Under the pieces are notes generated by a model, which saw nothing but the letters and a program-made list of their open reading frames with translations, made no database searches and was not told the DNA's origin. Of a stretch of 64,000 nt of DNA, positions 1 to 8,080 are shown in pieces. The position numbers and the translations under genes were made by a program. Source of the DNA: Leeuwenhoekiella aequorea (lineage in GTDB: Bacteria > Bacteroidota > Bacteroidia > Flavobacteriales > Flavobacteriaceae); the NCBI RefSeq assembly GCF_004104375.1, contig NZ_QOVM01000001.1, positions 186,001 through 250,000 on the forward strand, read 5' to 3'. Numbering within the stretch: position 1 is the stretch's first letter; each line of letters starts with the position of its first letter.

Positions 1-1271
1 GCTATTTTGAAGATTATATATTTCAATTAAAAGAGCAACGAAGTAAGGATTCTATATCGGCATCAATCGCTGAAGCTACTATTGCTAATAATGAATTTTT
101 TACTCCAGACACACAGGTCCCGACAGGAAGTGTATTTTATTTTTATAACCCAGTACAGGTTGCACAAGGTAAACTAGATTTTAAATCCAGATGGGGATCT
201 AGAGCTAATGAAGATAACTGGCGTATATCTAATAAACAAGGAGCACTGCAAGAAGAAAAAGTAGCTTCTGGAAGAGAAGACGAGTTAAAACTTACGGAAG
301 ACGGTTTGTATTCTGTAGATACTTATATTTCAAAAATTCCATCTCAACAACCTGTAATTGATAGCATAAATACAGCACGTAATTATGCTTATTATCAGCT
401 TGGACTTATTTACAAAGAAAAATTAAAAGAGCCTCAGCTAGCTATACAGCGGTTAGAGGCGCTTTTACAAAATGATCCTGAAGAACGTCTAATACTGCCA
501 GCAAAATATAATCTTTACCAACTGTATGCCTCTCAGAATGAAGCATTCAATAGAGATAAGTATAAAAATGATATACTTATAAATTATGCAGATACTCGAT
601 ACGCTAGTATAATTAATAATCCTGGTAATGTGTTGGCTAAAGATGCAGACAGTCCAGAGGTTTTGTATAATAATTTATATGAACAGTTTGAAAATCAAAA
701 CTTTAAACAAGTCATTGTGAATGCAGATCGTTATATTGACGAATTTGCAGGAGATTCTTTTGTGCCAAAATTTGAATTACTGAAAGCTACAGCAATCGGT
801 AGATATCGCGGCTTTGAAGCATATGAAGCAGCTTTAAATTATGTTGCTTTAAATTATCCTAATCAAGAGGAGGGCAAACGTGCTAAAGAATTAATTGAAA
901 AGGCACTACCACAATTGAAAAGTGCTGATTTTGCACCAGATTCTCAGGTACTTAGTTTTAAGATACTTTATGCAATTAATAAGCAAGACTTAGAGCAGGT
1001 AAATCTGTATAATGATTTCTTTACACAGTTTATAAAAGAACAAGGGTCTTCAGCCATTTTCACATCTCGGGATGTGTATGATTCAAACACGACTTTTGTT
1101 GTAATACACGGTTTTAAGACTGCAGCAGACGCGATGTTTTTTGCTGAAAAATTAAAGAAATCTGAATCTACTACAGTTAAAACAGAACCAATTGTAATAA
1201 GCGCAGACAATTATAGAATTGTTCAGATACATAAAAATATAGAAGCATTTAAAAACAAAGAAGTAGAGTAA
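1..1271 (+). CDS. SprE/PorW-like TPR protein, 3' part only
   Basis: The frame is open from base 3 to the stop at 1269-1271, so the gene begins upstream and about 420 codons are visible. A TTG at 306 is internal and not a start. The visible part has helical TPR-like repeats (for example ARNYAYYQLGLIYKE, then a run of AIQRLEALL type) and no membrane segment. Proteins of this kind next to a bactofilin and the ATP synthase genes in Flavobacteriia are SprE/PorW, lipoproteins needed for type IX secretion and gliding. That name is inferred from repeat type, length and neighbours; the signal peptide is out of view. A generic TPR lipoprotein is the alternative. Confidence 0.7.
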   Translation, partial: YFEDYIFQLKEQRSKDSISASIAEATIANNEFFTPDTQVPTGSVFYFYNPVQVAQGKLDFKSRWGSRANEDNWRISNKQGALQEEKVASGREDELKLTEDGLYSVDTYISKIPSQQPVIDSINTARNYAYYQLGLIYKEKLKEPQLAIQRLEALLQNDPEERLILPAKYNLYQLYASQNEAFNRDKYKNDILINYADTRYASIINNPGNVLAKDADSPEVLYNNLYEQFENQNFKQVIVNADRYIDEFAGDSFVPKFELLKATAIGRYRGFEAYEAALNYVALNYPNQEEGKRAKELIEKALPQLKSADFAPDSQVLSFKILYAINKQDLEQVNLYNDFFTQFIKEQGSSAIFTSRDVYDSNTTFVVIHGFKTAADAMFFAEKLKKSESTTVKTEPIVISADNYRIVQIHKNIEAFKNKEVE

Positions 1272-1275
1272 TACG

Positions 1276-1680
1276 ATGAGAAAAGATAAATCTGTAAATA
1301 ATCTAGACCAAGGAAGTAAACAAAATAGGATAAGTGATGGCACCTCAATTGTAGGAGATGTAAAATCACAAGGAGATTTTAGACTCGACGGATCATTAGA
1401 AGGTAAATTAGAAAGTACAGGAAAAGTAGTAATAGGTAAAAACGGACTTCTAAAAGGAACTCTCATCTGCAAAGATGCAGATATTGAAGGCAAAGTAGAA
1501 GGGATTTTAAAAGTAGAAGAACTTCTTAATTTACGTGCAAGTGCAGTTGTAAATGGCGATGTTTCTACAGGAAGACTTGCTGTAGAGCCAGGAGCAGATT
1601 TTAATGCGAGTTGTGAAATGGGTAATGGAGTAAAAAATCTTTCAAACAATGTCAGAAAAGAAACCGGAAAATCAGCTTAG
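1276..1680 (+). CDS. bactofilin (polymer-forming cytoskeletal protein)
   Basis: A 134-residue protein with the DUF583/bactofilin fold: from about residue 20 to 115 it shows short beta-helix turns rich in Gly and hydrophobic residues (TSIVGDVKSQGDFRLDGSLE, then KVVIGKNGLLKG, then ASAVVNGDVSTG). Bactofilins assemble without nucleotide into filaments that organise envelope processes. It has no signal peptide or transmembrane helix, as expected for a cytoplasmic scaffold. It starts 4 bases after the upstream TPR gene and its last 32 bases overlap atpZ in another frame, so the three are very likely co-transcribed. The role in this organism is not visible from sequence. Confidence 0.85.
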   Translation: MRKDKSVNNLDQGSKQNRISDGTSIVGDVKSQGDFRLDGSLEGKLESTGKVVIGKNGLLKGTLICKDADIEGKVEGILKVEELLNLRASAVVNGDVSTGRLAVEPGADFNASCEMGNGVKNLSNNVRKETGKSA

Positions 1681-1864
1681 CACCTGGGCAAAATTTTCAA
1701 CAATAGCTATTCAAATGGGAGGAACTATTTTTTTAGGTAACCTCCTTGGATCTTGGTTAGACACCAAGTTTGAAACCACATATTTAGAATCAACCATTAC
1801 TTTACTCGCTGTATTTTTATCGATGTATATCGTTATTCGGGGAGTAAAACAACTCAACAAATAA
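1649..1864 (+). CDS. atpZ: AtpZ/AtpI-family F0F1 ATPase accessory protein
   Basis: A 71-residue protein with two transmembrane helices (about residues 15-35 and 45-65) separated by a short loop containing GSWLDTKFETTYLES. This is the pattern of the small ATPase_gene1/AtpZ family encoded at the head of many ATP synthase operons, thought to help assemble the c-ring or bind Mg2+/Ca2+. The start overlaps the end of the bactofilin by 32 bases and the stop overlaps the next start (TAATG), which implies translational coupling. It precedes the atpB promoter, so it may be made separately from the main operon. Confidence 0.75.
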   Translation: MSEKKPENQLSTWAKFSTIAIQMGGTIFLGNLLGSWLDTKFETTYLESTITLLAVFLSMYIVIRGVKQLNK

Positions 1865-2259
1865 TGCTTACAAAGCGCTTAGTCACCTATTTTGTAATAA
1901 TTGCAGCTCTTTTTTTATTAGGATATTTTATCCACACTGCCCTATTGAGCAGTTTAGAAATTGAACACCCGTTTTCGTTATTAAATATTTATTTATTTCA
2001 GGCAATCGCAACATTAGTAATATGCGTAGGTTTTGAACTTATAGCAAGCTTTTCAAAGCGATTTTCAGATCAGTTAGGGTTTATATATTTAGCAACAATG
2101 ATTGGTAAAATAGGAATATTCTGTTTAGTGTTCAAAAACACCCTGTTTTCGGGTGTGGTTTTAAGCAAAGCTGAGAGTCTTAGTTTGCTGATACCCATAT
2201 TTATTTACTTGATTTATGAGGTAATTGCCATTACAAAAATCTTAAATAGAAATGCTTAG
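1864..2259 (+). CDS. small four-helix membrane protein of the ATP synthase locus (DUF6168-like)
   Basis: A 131-residue protein that is almost entirely membrane: four hydrophobic segments at about 8-28, 40-60, 73-93 and 103-124. Position (start shared with the atpZ stop, just before atpB), size and topology match the uncharacterised proteins annotated as DUF6168 in Flavobacteriia and also resemble AtpI, the c-ring assembly factor. I cannot separate these by eye. It has no soluble domain or catalytic motif. Translational coupling to atpZ suggests the two act together in ATP synthase biogenesis; this is inference from context. Confidence 0.6.
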   Translation: MLTKRLVTYFVIIAALFLLGYFIHTALLSSLEIEHPFSLLNIYLFQAIATLVICVGFELIASFSKRFSDQLGFIYLATMIGKIGIFCLVFKNTLFSGVVLSKAESLSLLIPIFIYLIYEVIAITKILNRNA

Positions 2260-2307
2260 CGGTTTATTTGTTTTAAAATGATTCTTATTCTGAATAAAAT
2301 GTTTAGT

Positions 2308-2339
2308 TTTGCAGCAAATTTTAGCAAGCCTTATTTTTG
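2308..2339 (+). promoter_or_regulatory. predicted promoter of the atpB-E-F-H-A-G operon
   Basis: A -33-like TTTG ends at 2311, followed after 20 bases by TATTTTTG at 2332-2339, a perfect TAnnTTTG -7 box. The spacing fits Bacteroidota sigma-ABfr promoters. The initiation point would lie only a few bases before the atpB ATG at 2351, so the leader would be very short. Confidence 0.6.
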
Positions 2340-2350
2340 AAATTATAATA

Positions 2351-3532
2351 ATGAAGATAGCAAAATTACCTATCCAATTTTTAACCGTTTTGATGTTTCT
2401 AACCATTGGAAACGCAGCTACGGCTCAGGAACACAGCGTTGCAGAAAGTAATGATGCTGGCACGTTGGATACTCAAGAAGAGATTGATGAGTATATTCAA
2501 CATCATATTAAAGATTCTCATGATTTTCATTTGTATTCGTATACAGGTGATGATGGTGTGCGTCATTCTGTAGGTTTACCATTACCTGTTATTGTATGGG
2601 GAAGTAATGGTCCTGCAGCATTTATGTCTTCTGCTTTTCATCACGATATCAACGGTGAAGTAGTGGTTGAAGCAGGTGGAAGCAGATTTGTGAATCTTCA
2701 TGATAAAATCTACGAATTAGAAGAAGGCGCAGAGACTGTTGAGATAGGAGGGGATCACCATCCGGTTAATGCACACATGCCTTTAGATTTATCTATTACA
2801 AAAAGTGTAGTAGGTATTCTTGTAATAGGAATATTAATGTTGATTTGGTTTTCGTCATTGGCGAGACAATACAAAAAGAGAACAATTCCTAAAGGTTTTG
2901 GTAGAGTATTAGAGCCACTTGTTATTTATGTGCGTGATGAGTTAGCACGTCCTAATATCGGTGAGAAGAAATACAGAAAATTCACAGGGTTTTTATTGAC
3001 CGTATTTTTCTTCATCTGGATTCTGAATTTATTAGGTTTAACACCATTTGGATTTAACGTTACAGGACAGTTAGCGGTAACTGCAGCTTTGGCAATATTT
3101 ACATTGATTATTTATACATTTAGTGGTAACAAAGACTACTGGATGCACATATTATGGATGCCTGGAGTTCCTTACTTAATACGTCCGGTATTAGCAGTTA
3201 TCGAATTAGTAGGAGCTTTTATTATAAAACCTTTCTCACTTTTAGTTCGATTATTTGCAAATATATCTGCAGGTCACATTGTAATTATGAGTCTTATTGC
3301 AATTATGATTACGCTTAAAGGAGAATTAACACCTGCGGGATCAACACTATTATCATTTGTGTTGTCATTATTTATAACATTAATAGAAGTGCTTGTTGCA
3401 TTTCTACAAGCCTATATCTTCACAATGCTTTCTGCCTTATTTATAGGAATGGCGGTTGCAGAGCATGATCACGATCATGACCACGCGCACGATAATGTGG
3501 ATGCAGAAGATGTAAGAGCAGATTTCATTTAA
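2351..3532 (+). CDS. atpB: ATP synthase F0 subunit a
   Basis: Subunit a forms the two ion half-channels of F0. The diagnostic motif RLFANISAGH holds the essential Arg at about residue 300. I chose ATG 2351 over the upstream TTG at 2309 because the protein then begins with a clean signal peptide (MKIAKLPIQFLTVLMFLT, cleavage after an ATAQ-like site), and the TTG lies in the predicted promoter. At 393 residues it is longer than the E. coli protein because about 130 extracytoplasmic residues precede the first membrane helix, a layout known from Bacteroidota. The C-terminus is a His/Asp run (EHDHDHDHAHD) that could bind metal. Confidence 0.95.
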   Translation: MKIAKLPIQFLTVLMFLTIGNAATAQEHSVAESNDAGTLDTQEEIDEYIQHHIKDSHDFHLYSYTGDDGVRHSVGLPLPVIVWGSNGPAAFMSSAFHHDINGEVVVEAGGSRFVNLHDKIYELEEGAETVEIGGDHHPVNAHMPLDLSITKSVVGILVIGILMLIWFSSLARQYKKRTIPKGFGRVLEPLVIYVRDELARPNIGEKKYRKFTGFLLTVFFFIWILNLLGLTPFGFNVTGQLAVTAALAIFTLIIYTFSGNKDYWMHILWMPGVPYLIRPVLAVIELVGAFIIKPFSLLVRLFANISAGHIVIMSLIAIMITLKGELTPAGSTLLSFVLSLFITLIEVLVAFLQAYIFTMLSALFIGMAVAEHDHDHDHAHDNVDAEDVRADFI

Positions 3533-3570
3533 AATTAATTTTTGTTTAATTATTTATATATTTTTTAATT

Positions 3571-3771
3571 ATGGAAACAATGGTTCCAAATTTAGTAGGT
3601 GCTGGTTTAATCGTATTAGGTGCTGGTATTGGTTTAGGTAAAATTGGTGGAAGCGCTATGGAAGGTATCGCTCGTCAGCCAGAAGCTGCCGGTAAAATCC
3701 AAACTGCAATGATTATCATCGCTGCACTTTTAGAAGGTTTAGCATTTGGTGCACTTTTCTTAGGAAAATAA
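3571..3771 (+). CDS. atpE: ATP synthase F0 subunit c
   Basis: A 66-residue hairpin of two membrane helices joined by the polar loop ARQPEA (residues 34-39). The ion-carrying carboxylate is Glu55 in ALLEGLAFG. Sodium-type rings carry a Gln in helix 1 (GIGQG) and a Ser after the Glu; here those positions are Leu22 and Gly56, so I infer a proton-coupled ring. It lies 38 bases after atpB and 89 before atpF, and the latter gap holds a stem-loop. The c subunit is needed in many copies, so extra expression control here would make sense. Confidence 0.95.
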   Translation: METMVPNLVGAGLIVLGAGIGLGKIGGSAMEGIARQPEAAGKIQTAMIIIAALLEGLAFGALFLGK

Positions 3772-3786
3772 TCCAAACAAAAAATC

Positions 3787-3830
3787 AAAACTCAATCTCC
3801 TGTAACGGTTGGTTGCAGGGTTTGAGTTTT
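3787..3830 (+). terminator. intercistronic stem-loop between atpE and atpF
   Basis: AAAACTCAA at 3787-3795 pairs perfectly with TTGAGTTTT at 3822-3830, with inner CCTG/CAGG pairing (3799-3802 with 3816-3819). It lies directly after the c-subunit gene. It could be a partial terminator or a 3' end that stabilises processed atpE mRNA and raises c-subunit output. The stem is seen; the function is inferred. Confidence 0.5.
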
Positions 3831-3860
3831 AATTAAACAAACAATAAACGCGATCACATT

Positions 3861-4361
3861 ATGGATCAATTATTAAATGACTTTTCTCCGGGACTGTTTA
3901 TAATGCAAACAGTCTTATTGTTAGTGCTTATTTTACTAATGGTAAAATTTGCCTGGAAACCTATTCTTAAATCATTAGATGATCGTGAAGAAGGTATTCA
4001 AGGTGCATTAGAAGCTGCCGAAAAAGCACGCATAGATATGCAGAACCTTCAGGCAGATAATGAAAAAGCATTACAGCAAGCTCGTGAAGAGCGTGACGGA
4101 ATGCTTAAAGAAGCTCGTGAGATCAGAGCAAAAATGATTGCTGAAGCAGAAGGAGATGCAAAATCTCAAGCAGATAAAATTATCCTTCAGGCTCAAGAAG
4201 CAATCGCTGCTGAAAAGCGCGCTGCAGTTGCTGAGTTAAAAAGTCAGGTTGCAGAGCTTTCTTTACAAATTGCTGAGAAAGTAGTGAAGGAAGAGCTTTC
4301 AGACAAAAATAAACAAATGCAGTATGTAGATAAGATGCTGCAAGACGCTACCCTTAATTAA
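3861..4361 (+). CDS. atpF: ATP synthase F0 subunit b
   Basis: A 166-residue protein with one N-terminal membrane helix (about residues 10-31) and then a long charged coiled coil rich in Ala, Glu, Lys and Gln (EEGIQGALEAAEKARIDMQ onward), typical of the b subunit that forms the peripheral stalk linking F0 to F1 through delta. Length and position between c and delta match bacterial b subunits. Only one b-type gene is present, so the stalk is expected to be a homodimer. Confidence 0.95.
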   Translation: MDQLLNDFSPGLFIMQTVLLLVLILLMVKFAWKPILKSLDDREEGIQGALEAAEKARIDMQNLQADNEKALQQAREERDGMLKEAREIRAKMIAEAEGDAKSQADKIILQAQEAIAAEKRAAVAELKSQVAELSLQIAEKVVKEELSDKNKQMQYVDKMLQDATLN

Positions 4362-4376
4362 TTAAAAAAGTAGTTC

Positions 4377-4916
4377 ATGTCTTCAAGAGCAGCAATACGT
4401 TATGCAAAAGCAATTTTAGAACAGGCCAGTGAAAAGGGTACTGCTGAAGTTGTTTTTGGTAATATGAAATCTATTGAGGCAACCCTCAACGCGAGTAAAG
4501 AATTAAGAAATGTGCTTAAGAGTCCGATTATAAAATCTGATGATAAACGCGCATCATTGCTTGCAATTTTTAGTGGATATGATTTGAGTACAACAAGTCT
4601 TATAGAATTATTAGTTGACAAAAAAAGAACTGCAATTCTAGGAGATGTAGCATCAAGTTATGTTGATCTTTACAATAAATCTAAAGGTATTGTTGTTGCA
4701 CATTTAACAACTGCAGTTGAACTGGATGCTTCCTTAGAGGCAAAAGTTCTAGTAAAAGTTAAGGAGATAACAGACGGTAAAGATGTTACACTTGAGCATC
4801 ATATAGATTCTAACCTTATAGGTGGGTTTATATTACGAGTAGGTGATGTGCAATACGACGCAACAGTTGCAAACCAATTAGATAAAATACAAAAAGAGTT
4901 TAGTAATCGTTTATAA
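4377..4916 (+). CDS. atpH: ATP synthase F1 subunit delta
   Basis: A 179-residue soluble protein of the OSCP/delta family, which caps the F1 alpha/beta hexamer and binds the b stalk. The N-terminal helical domain begins AAIRYAKAILEQA, and the C-terminal part has the family signature region around LIGGFILRVGDVQYDATVANQL (about 147-168). It begins 15 bases after atpF and ends 49 bases before atpA. Length is normal for the family. Confidence 0.93.
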   Translation: MSSRAAIRYAKAILEQASEKGTAEVVFGNMKSIEATLNASKELRNVLKSPIIKSDDKRASLLAIFSGYDLSTTSLIELLVDKKRTAILGDVASSYVDLYNKSKGIVVAHLTTAVELDASLEAKVLVKVKEITDGKDVTLEHHIDSNLIGGFILRVGDVQYDATVANQLDKIQKEFSNRL

Positions 4917-4965
4917 TTACAACTAAGTCTTGAGTTAAACAAAGACTTATTAGATATCAAACAAA

Positions 4966-6546
4966 ATGGCAGAAGTAAAACCAGCTGAAGTTTCAACAAT
5001 ATTAAAGAAACAACTTTCAGGCTTTGAAGCATCAGCTTCATTAGATGAGGTAGGAACAGTACTTACCGTAGGTGATGGTATTGCCCGTGTTTACGGTCTT
5101 TCTAACGCACAATACGGAGAACTCGTTGAATTTGACGGAGGTCTTGAAGGTATTGTATTAAACTTAGAAGAAGATAATGTAGGGGTTGTACTCTTAGGTC
5201 CTTCTAAAGAGGTTAAAGAAGGTGCTACAGTAAAACGTACCCAGCGTATCGCATCTATTAATGTAGGTGAAGGTATCGTAGGACGTGTTGTAAACACTTT
5301 AGGTCAGCCTATAGATGGTAAAGGAGCTATACAAGGTGAAACTTATGAGATGCCACTTGAGCGTAAAGCTCCAGGTGTTATCTATCGTCAGCCGGTAACA
5401 GAACCATTACAGACAGGTATTAAATCTATTGATGCTATGATCCCTGTAGGTCGTGGTCAACGTGAACTTGTAATTGGTGACCGTCAGACAGGTAAAACTA
5501 CTGTTTGTATTGATACGATCTTAAATCAAAAAGAATTTTACGATGCAGGTGAGCCTGTATATTGTATATATGTTGCAATAGGACAAAAAGCTTCTACTGT
5601 AGCAAACATTGCTAATGTACTTGAGGAAAAAGGTGCTTTAGCATATACCACCATTGTTGCTGCAAATGCATCAGATCCTGCAACTATGCAGGTTTATGCT
5701 CCTTTTGCAGGTGCTTCTATTGGTGAGTATTTTAGAGATACTGGTCGTCCAGCTTTAATTATTTATGATGATTTATCAAAGCAAGCGGTAGCCTATCGTG
5801 AGGTATCTCTTTTACTACGTCGCCCACCGGGACGTGAAGCATATCCTGGAGACGTTTTCTTCTTACACTCTCGTTTATTAGAGCGTGCTGCAAAAGTTAT
5901 TGCAGATGATGATATCGCTAAGAATATGAACGATCTTCCAGATACTTTAAAGCCTATCGTTAAAGGTGGTGGTTCATTAACAGCACTTCCTATTATTGAA
6001 ACTCAGGCAGGTGACGTTTCTGCGTACATTCCTACTAACGTAATCTCGATTACAGATGGTCAGATTTTCTTAGATGGGGATTTATTTAACTCTGGTGTAC
6101 GTCCTGCAATTAACGTGGGTATTTCTGTATCACGTGTAGGTGGTAATGCACAGATTAAATCAATGAAGAAGGTTGCAGGTACTTTAAAACTTGATCAGGC
6201 AGCTTTCCGTGAACTTGAAGCTTTTGCCAAATTTGGTTCAGATTTAGATTCTGCTACATTAAGTGTAATTGAAAAAGGTAAGCGTAACGTAGAGATTCTT
6301 AAGCAAGGTGAAAACACACCATTTACTGTAGAAGATCAGATCGCAATTATATACGCAGGTTCTAAAAACTTGCTACGTAATGTGCCTATCAATAAAGTTA
6401 AAGAATTTGAAAGAGACTACCTGGAGTTTTTAAATGCTAAACACAGAGATGTGCTTGACACTTTAAAAGCAGGTAAACTTACAGACGAAGTTATCGATAC
6501 GTTAACTACTGTAGCAAAAGACCTTTCATCTAGATATACTAAGTAA
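4966..6546 (+). CDS. atpA: ATP synthase F1 subunit alpha
   Basis: A 526-residue non-catalytic nucleotide-binding subunit of F1. The P-loop GDRQTGKT starts at about residue 171, the Walker B-like IIYDDLSKQ lies near 265-273, and SVSRVGG near residue 390 carries the arginine that reaches into the catalytic site of the neighbouring beta subunit. The N-terminal beta-barrel and C-terminal helical domain are complete and the length is typical. Its partner atpD (beta) is not in the window; in Flavobacteriia atpD-atpC usually lie at a separate locus. Confidence 0.98.
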   Translation: MAEVKPAEVSTILKKQLSGFEASASLDEVGTVLTVGDGIARVYGLSNAQYGELVEFDGGLEGIVLNLEEDNVGVVLLGPSKEVKEGATVKRTQRIASINVGEGIVGRVVNTLGQPIDGKGAIQGETYEMPLERKAPGVIYRQPVTEPLQTGIKSIDAMIPVGRGQRELVIGDRQTGKTTVCIDTILNQKEFYDAGEPVYCIYVAIGQKASTVANIANVLEEKGALAYTTIVAANASDPATMQVYAPFAGASIGEYFRDTGRPALIIYDDLSKQAVAYREVSLLLRRPPGREAYPGDVFFLHSRLLERAAKVIADDDIAKNMNDLPDTLKPIVKGGGSLTALPIIETQAGDVSAYIPTNVISITDGQIFLDGDLFNSGVRPAINVGISVSRVGGNAQIKSMKKVAGTLKLDQAAFRELEAFAKFGSDLDSATLSVIEKGKRNVEILKQGENTPFTVEDQIAIIYAGSKNLLRNVPINKVKEFERDYLEFLNAKHRDVLDTLKAGKLTDEVIDTLTTVAKDLSSRYTK

Positions 6547-6567
6547 TTTTTTCGCAAAGCGAAAAAA
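6547..6567 (+). other. stem-loop between atpA and atpG
   Basis: TTTTTTCGC (6547-6555), loop AAA, GCGAAAAAA (6559-6567): a perfect 9-bp stem beginning right after the atpA stop codon. It lacks a trailing U-run on the plus strand, so it is a weak terminator at best. An mRNA processing or stability element is as likely. Confidence 0.4.
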
Positions 6568-6578
6568 CCAATTAAAGA

Positions 6579-7451
6579 ATGGCAAATTTAAAGGAAATAC
6601 GTAACCGGATTTCATCAGTATCCTCAACGATGCAGATAACAAGCGCTATGAAAATGGTGTCTGCTGCAAAGTTGAAAAGGGCTCAAGATGCTATTACAGC
6701 TATGCGCCCATATTCTGATAAATTAACCGAACTTTTACAAAGCTTAAGCGCTTCTATGGAAGGCGATAGTGGAAGTCGTTTTGCCGAAGAACGTGAAGTT
6801 AAAAAAGTGCTAGTAGTTGTGATCTCTTCAAATAGAGGTTTAGCTGGTGCTTTTAACTCTAACATCGTTAAAGAAGCAAAGAATATTCAAACAGTTGCTT
6901 ACCCTGGTAAAGAAGTACACTTCTTAACAGTAGGTAAAAAAGCTAGTGATATTCTTAAGAAGTCGGCTAAAATTATTTCTAACGACAATGCAATTTTTGA
7001 CGATCTTACCTTTGAAAATGTAGAGGTAATCGCAGAAAATGTGATGGACTTATTTGTAAATGGTCAGTATGATAAAGTGGAATTGGTTTACAATTCATTT
7101 AGAAATGCTGCTACGCAAATTGTTACAAGAGAACAATTCTTACCTATTGTTCCTTTAAAAGAGCAATTTGAAAATGTAGAAGTGTCTTCTGTAGATTATA
7201 TTTTTGAGCCATCTAAAGAGGAAATTGTAAAACAATTAATTCCTAAAGCATTAAAGACACAGTTCTTTAAAGCGGTTAGAGATTCTGTAGCAAGTGAACA
7301 CGGTGCGCGTATGACTGCGATGCATAAGGCAACTGATAATGCAACTGAATTAAGAGATCAGCTTAAGCTTACTTATAACAAAGCAAGACAAGCAGCAATT
7401 ACAAATGAAATTTTAGAAATTGTAGGTGGTGCAGAAGCATTAAACAATTAA
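6579..7451 (+). CDS. atpG: ATP synthase F1 subunit gamma
   Basis: A 290-residue protein forming the rotating central shaft of F1. The N-terminal helix contains the family hallmark RNRISSVSSTMQITSAMKMVS (about 7-27) and the C-terminal helix carries SEHGARMTAMHKATDNA with RQAAITNEILEIVGGAEAL, both highly conserved. It is the last gene of the operon: a strong terminator follows 23 bases downstream. The usual next genes, atpD and atpC, are absent here. Confidence 0.97.
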   Translation: MANLKEIRNRISSVSSTMQITSAMKMVSAAKLKRAQDAITAMRPYSDKLTELLQSLSASMEGDSGSRFAEEREVKKVLVVVISSNRGLAGAFNSNIVKEAKNIQTVAYPGKEVHFLTVGKKASDILKKSAKIISNDNAIFDDLTFENVEVIAENVMDLFVNGQYDKVELVYNSFRNAATQIVTREQFLPIVPLKEQFENVEVSSVDYIFEPSKEEIVKQLIPKALKTQFFKAVRDSVASEHGARMTAMHKATDNATELRDQLKLTYNKARQAAITNEILEIVGGAEALNN

Positions 7452-7473
7452 GATTATTTAAAATTCATATATT

Positions 7474-7503
7474 AAAGCCTTGCAATTGCAAGGCTTTTTT
7501 TAT
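7474..7503 (+). terminator. rho-independent terminator after atpG
   Basis: AAAGCCTTGCA (7474-7484) and TGCAAGGCTTT (7487-7497) form a perfect palindromic stem with an AT centre, and the T-run continues to about 7501. It ends the ATP synthase operon. Confidence 0.9.
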
Positions 7504-7565
7504 TCTTGTTATTTCAATAAAAAACCAAAGTCTCAATATTAATATTCTAACCCAAAATATATTCT

Positions 7566-8000
7566 ATGTATTATAAATTTTCAATCTTTATAATTTTAGC
7601 ATTTCTTGTGAGTTCTTGCGGAAGCAATAAAGTTTTAGGCGTCAGAGACTTTTCAGTAAAAAATATAGAACGAATCGAATTAGATAATCAAGCATTTGAA
7701 ATTACATTTGAAGTAAATGAGCTGAATCATAATACGCAACTTGAATATTTATATTTTGACAATCAGAAATCTGCTGTAGTCAATTACAGTGAAAATAAAT
7801 TTTCTGCAAAATTTGCTCCTTCCAAGATCAATTCAGAAGATCGAATTCTTTCTGTAAATAGAGCAGAAGAAGCAAAAAATACATTGCCACAACTTCCGGT
7901 TAAGCCTCCTTTAGAAATTGAGAAATCTGAAGCTTTATTAAGCTACATTATAGAATCTGAGATTAAATACAAGGTGCTAGATTTAAAAAGCGAGTTGTAA
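7566..8000 (+). CDS. hypothetical lipoprotein
   Basis: A 144-residue protein with a classical SPII signal: MYYKFSIFIILAFLVSSC, with Cys18 as the lipidated residue, followed by GSNKVLG. I recognise no domain in the mature part; it is polar, with short predicted beta strands (IELDNQAFEITFEVNEL). It stands alone between the ATP synthase terminator and the flippase promoter. It is probably an envelope lipoprotein of unknown function. Confidence 0.65.
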   Translation: MYYKFSIFIILAFLVSSCGSNKVLGVRDFSVKNIERIELDNQAFEITFEVNELNHNTQLEYLYFDNQKSAVVNYSENKFSAKFAPSKINSEDRILSVNRAEEAKNTLPQLPVKPPLEIEKSEALLSYIIESEIKYKVLDLKSEL

Positions 8001-8053
8001 ACATTCCCCAAGTTTGAAAGCATTAAAGTGATTTTAATTTGGCTACTTTAACT

Positions 8054-8061
8054 TACTTTTG
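8054..8061 (+). promoter_or_regulatory. -7 promoter box for the flippase operon
   Basis: TACTTTTG is a perfect TAnnTTTG box 20 bases before the TTG start at 8081. No well-spaced -33 TTG is visible. The position supports the late TTG start. Confidence 0.45.
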
Positions 8062-8080
8062 AACCCTAAATAAAACTTTT

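Noticed and set aside
306-1271. A start at TTG 306 for the first gene
   Set aside because: The frame is open without a stop from base 3, so this codon is internal to a gene that begins outside the window.
1152-1649. A 165-codon minus-strand ORF opposite the bactofilin
   Set aside because: It mirrors the bactofilin and TPR genes, has no recognisable domain and no promoter.
2309-2350. An extended N-terminus of AtpB from TTG 2309
   Set aside because: The extra residues spoil the signal peptide, and the TTG forms part of the predicted promoter.
3571-3771. A sodium-driven c-ring
   Set aside because: The Gln in helix 1 and the Ser after the carboxylate, typical of sodium rings, are Leu22 and Gly56.
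4966-7451. atpD and atpC missing because of a deletion
   Set aside because: A terminator directly follows atpG and flavobacteria normally keep atpD-atpC at another locus.
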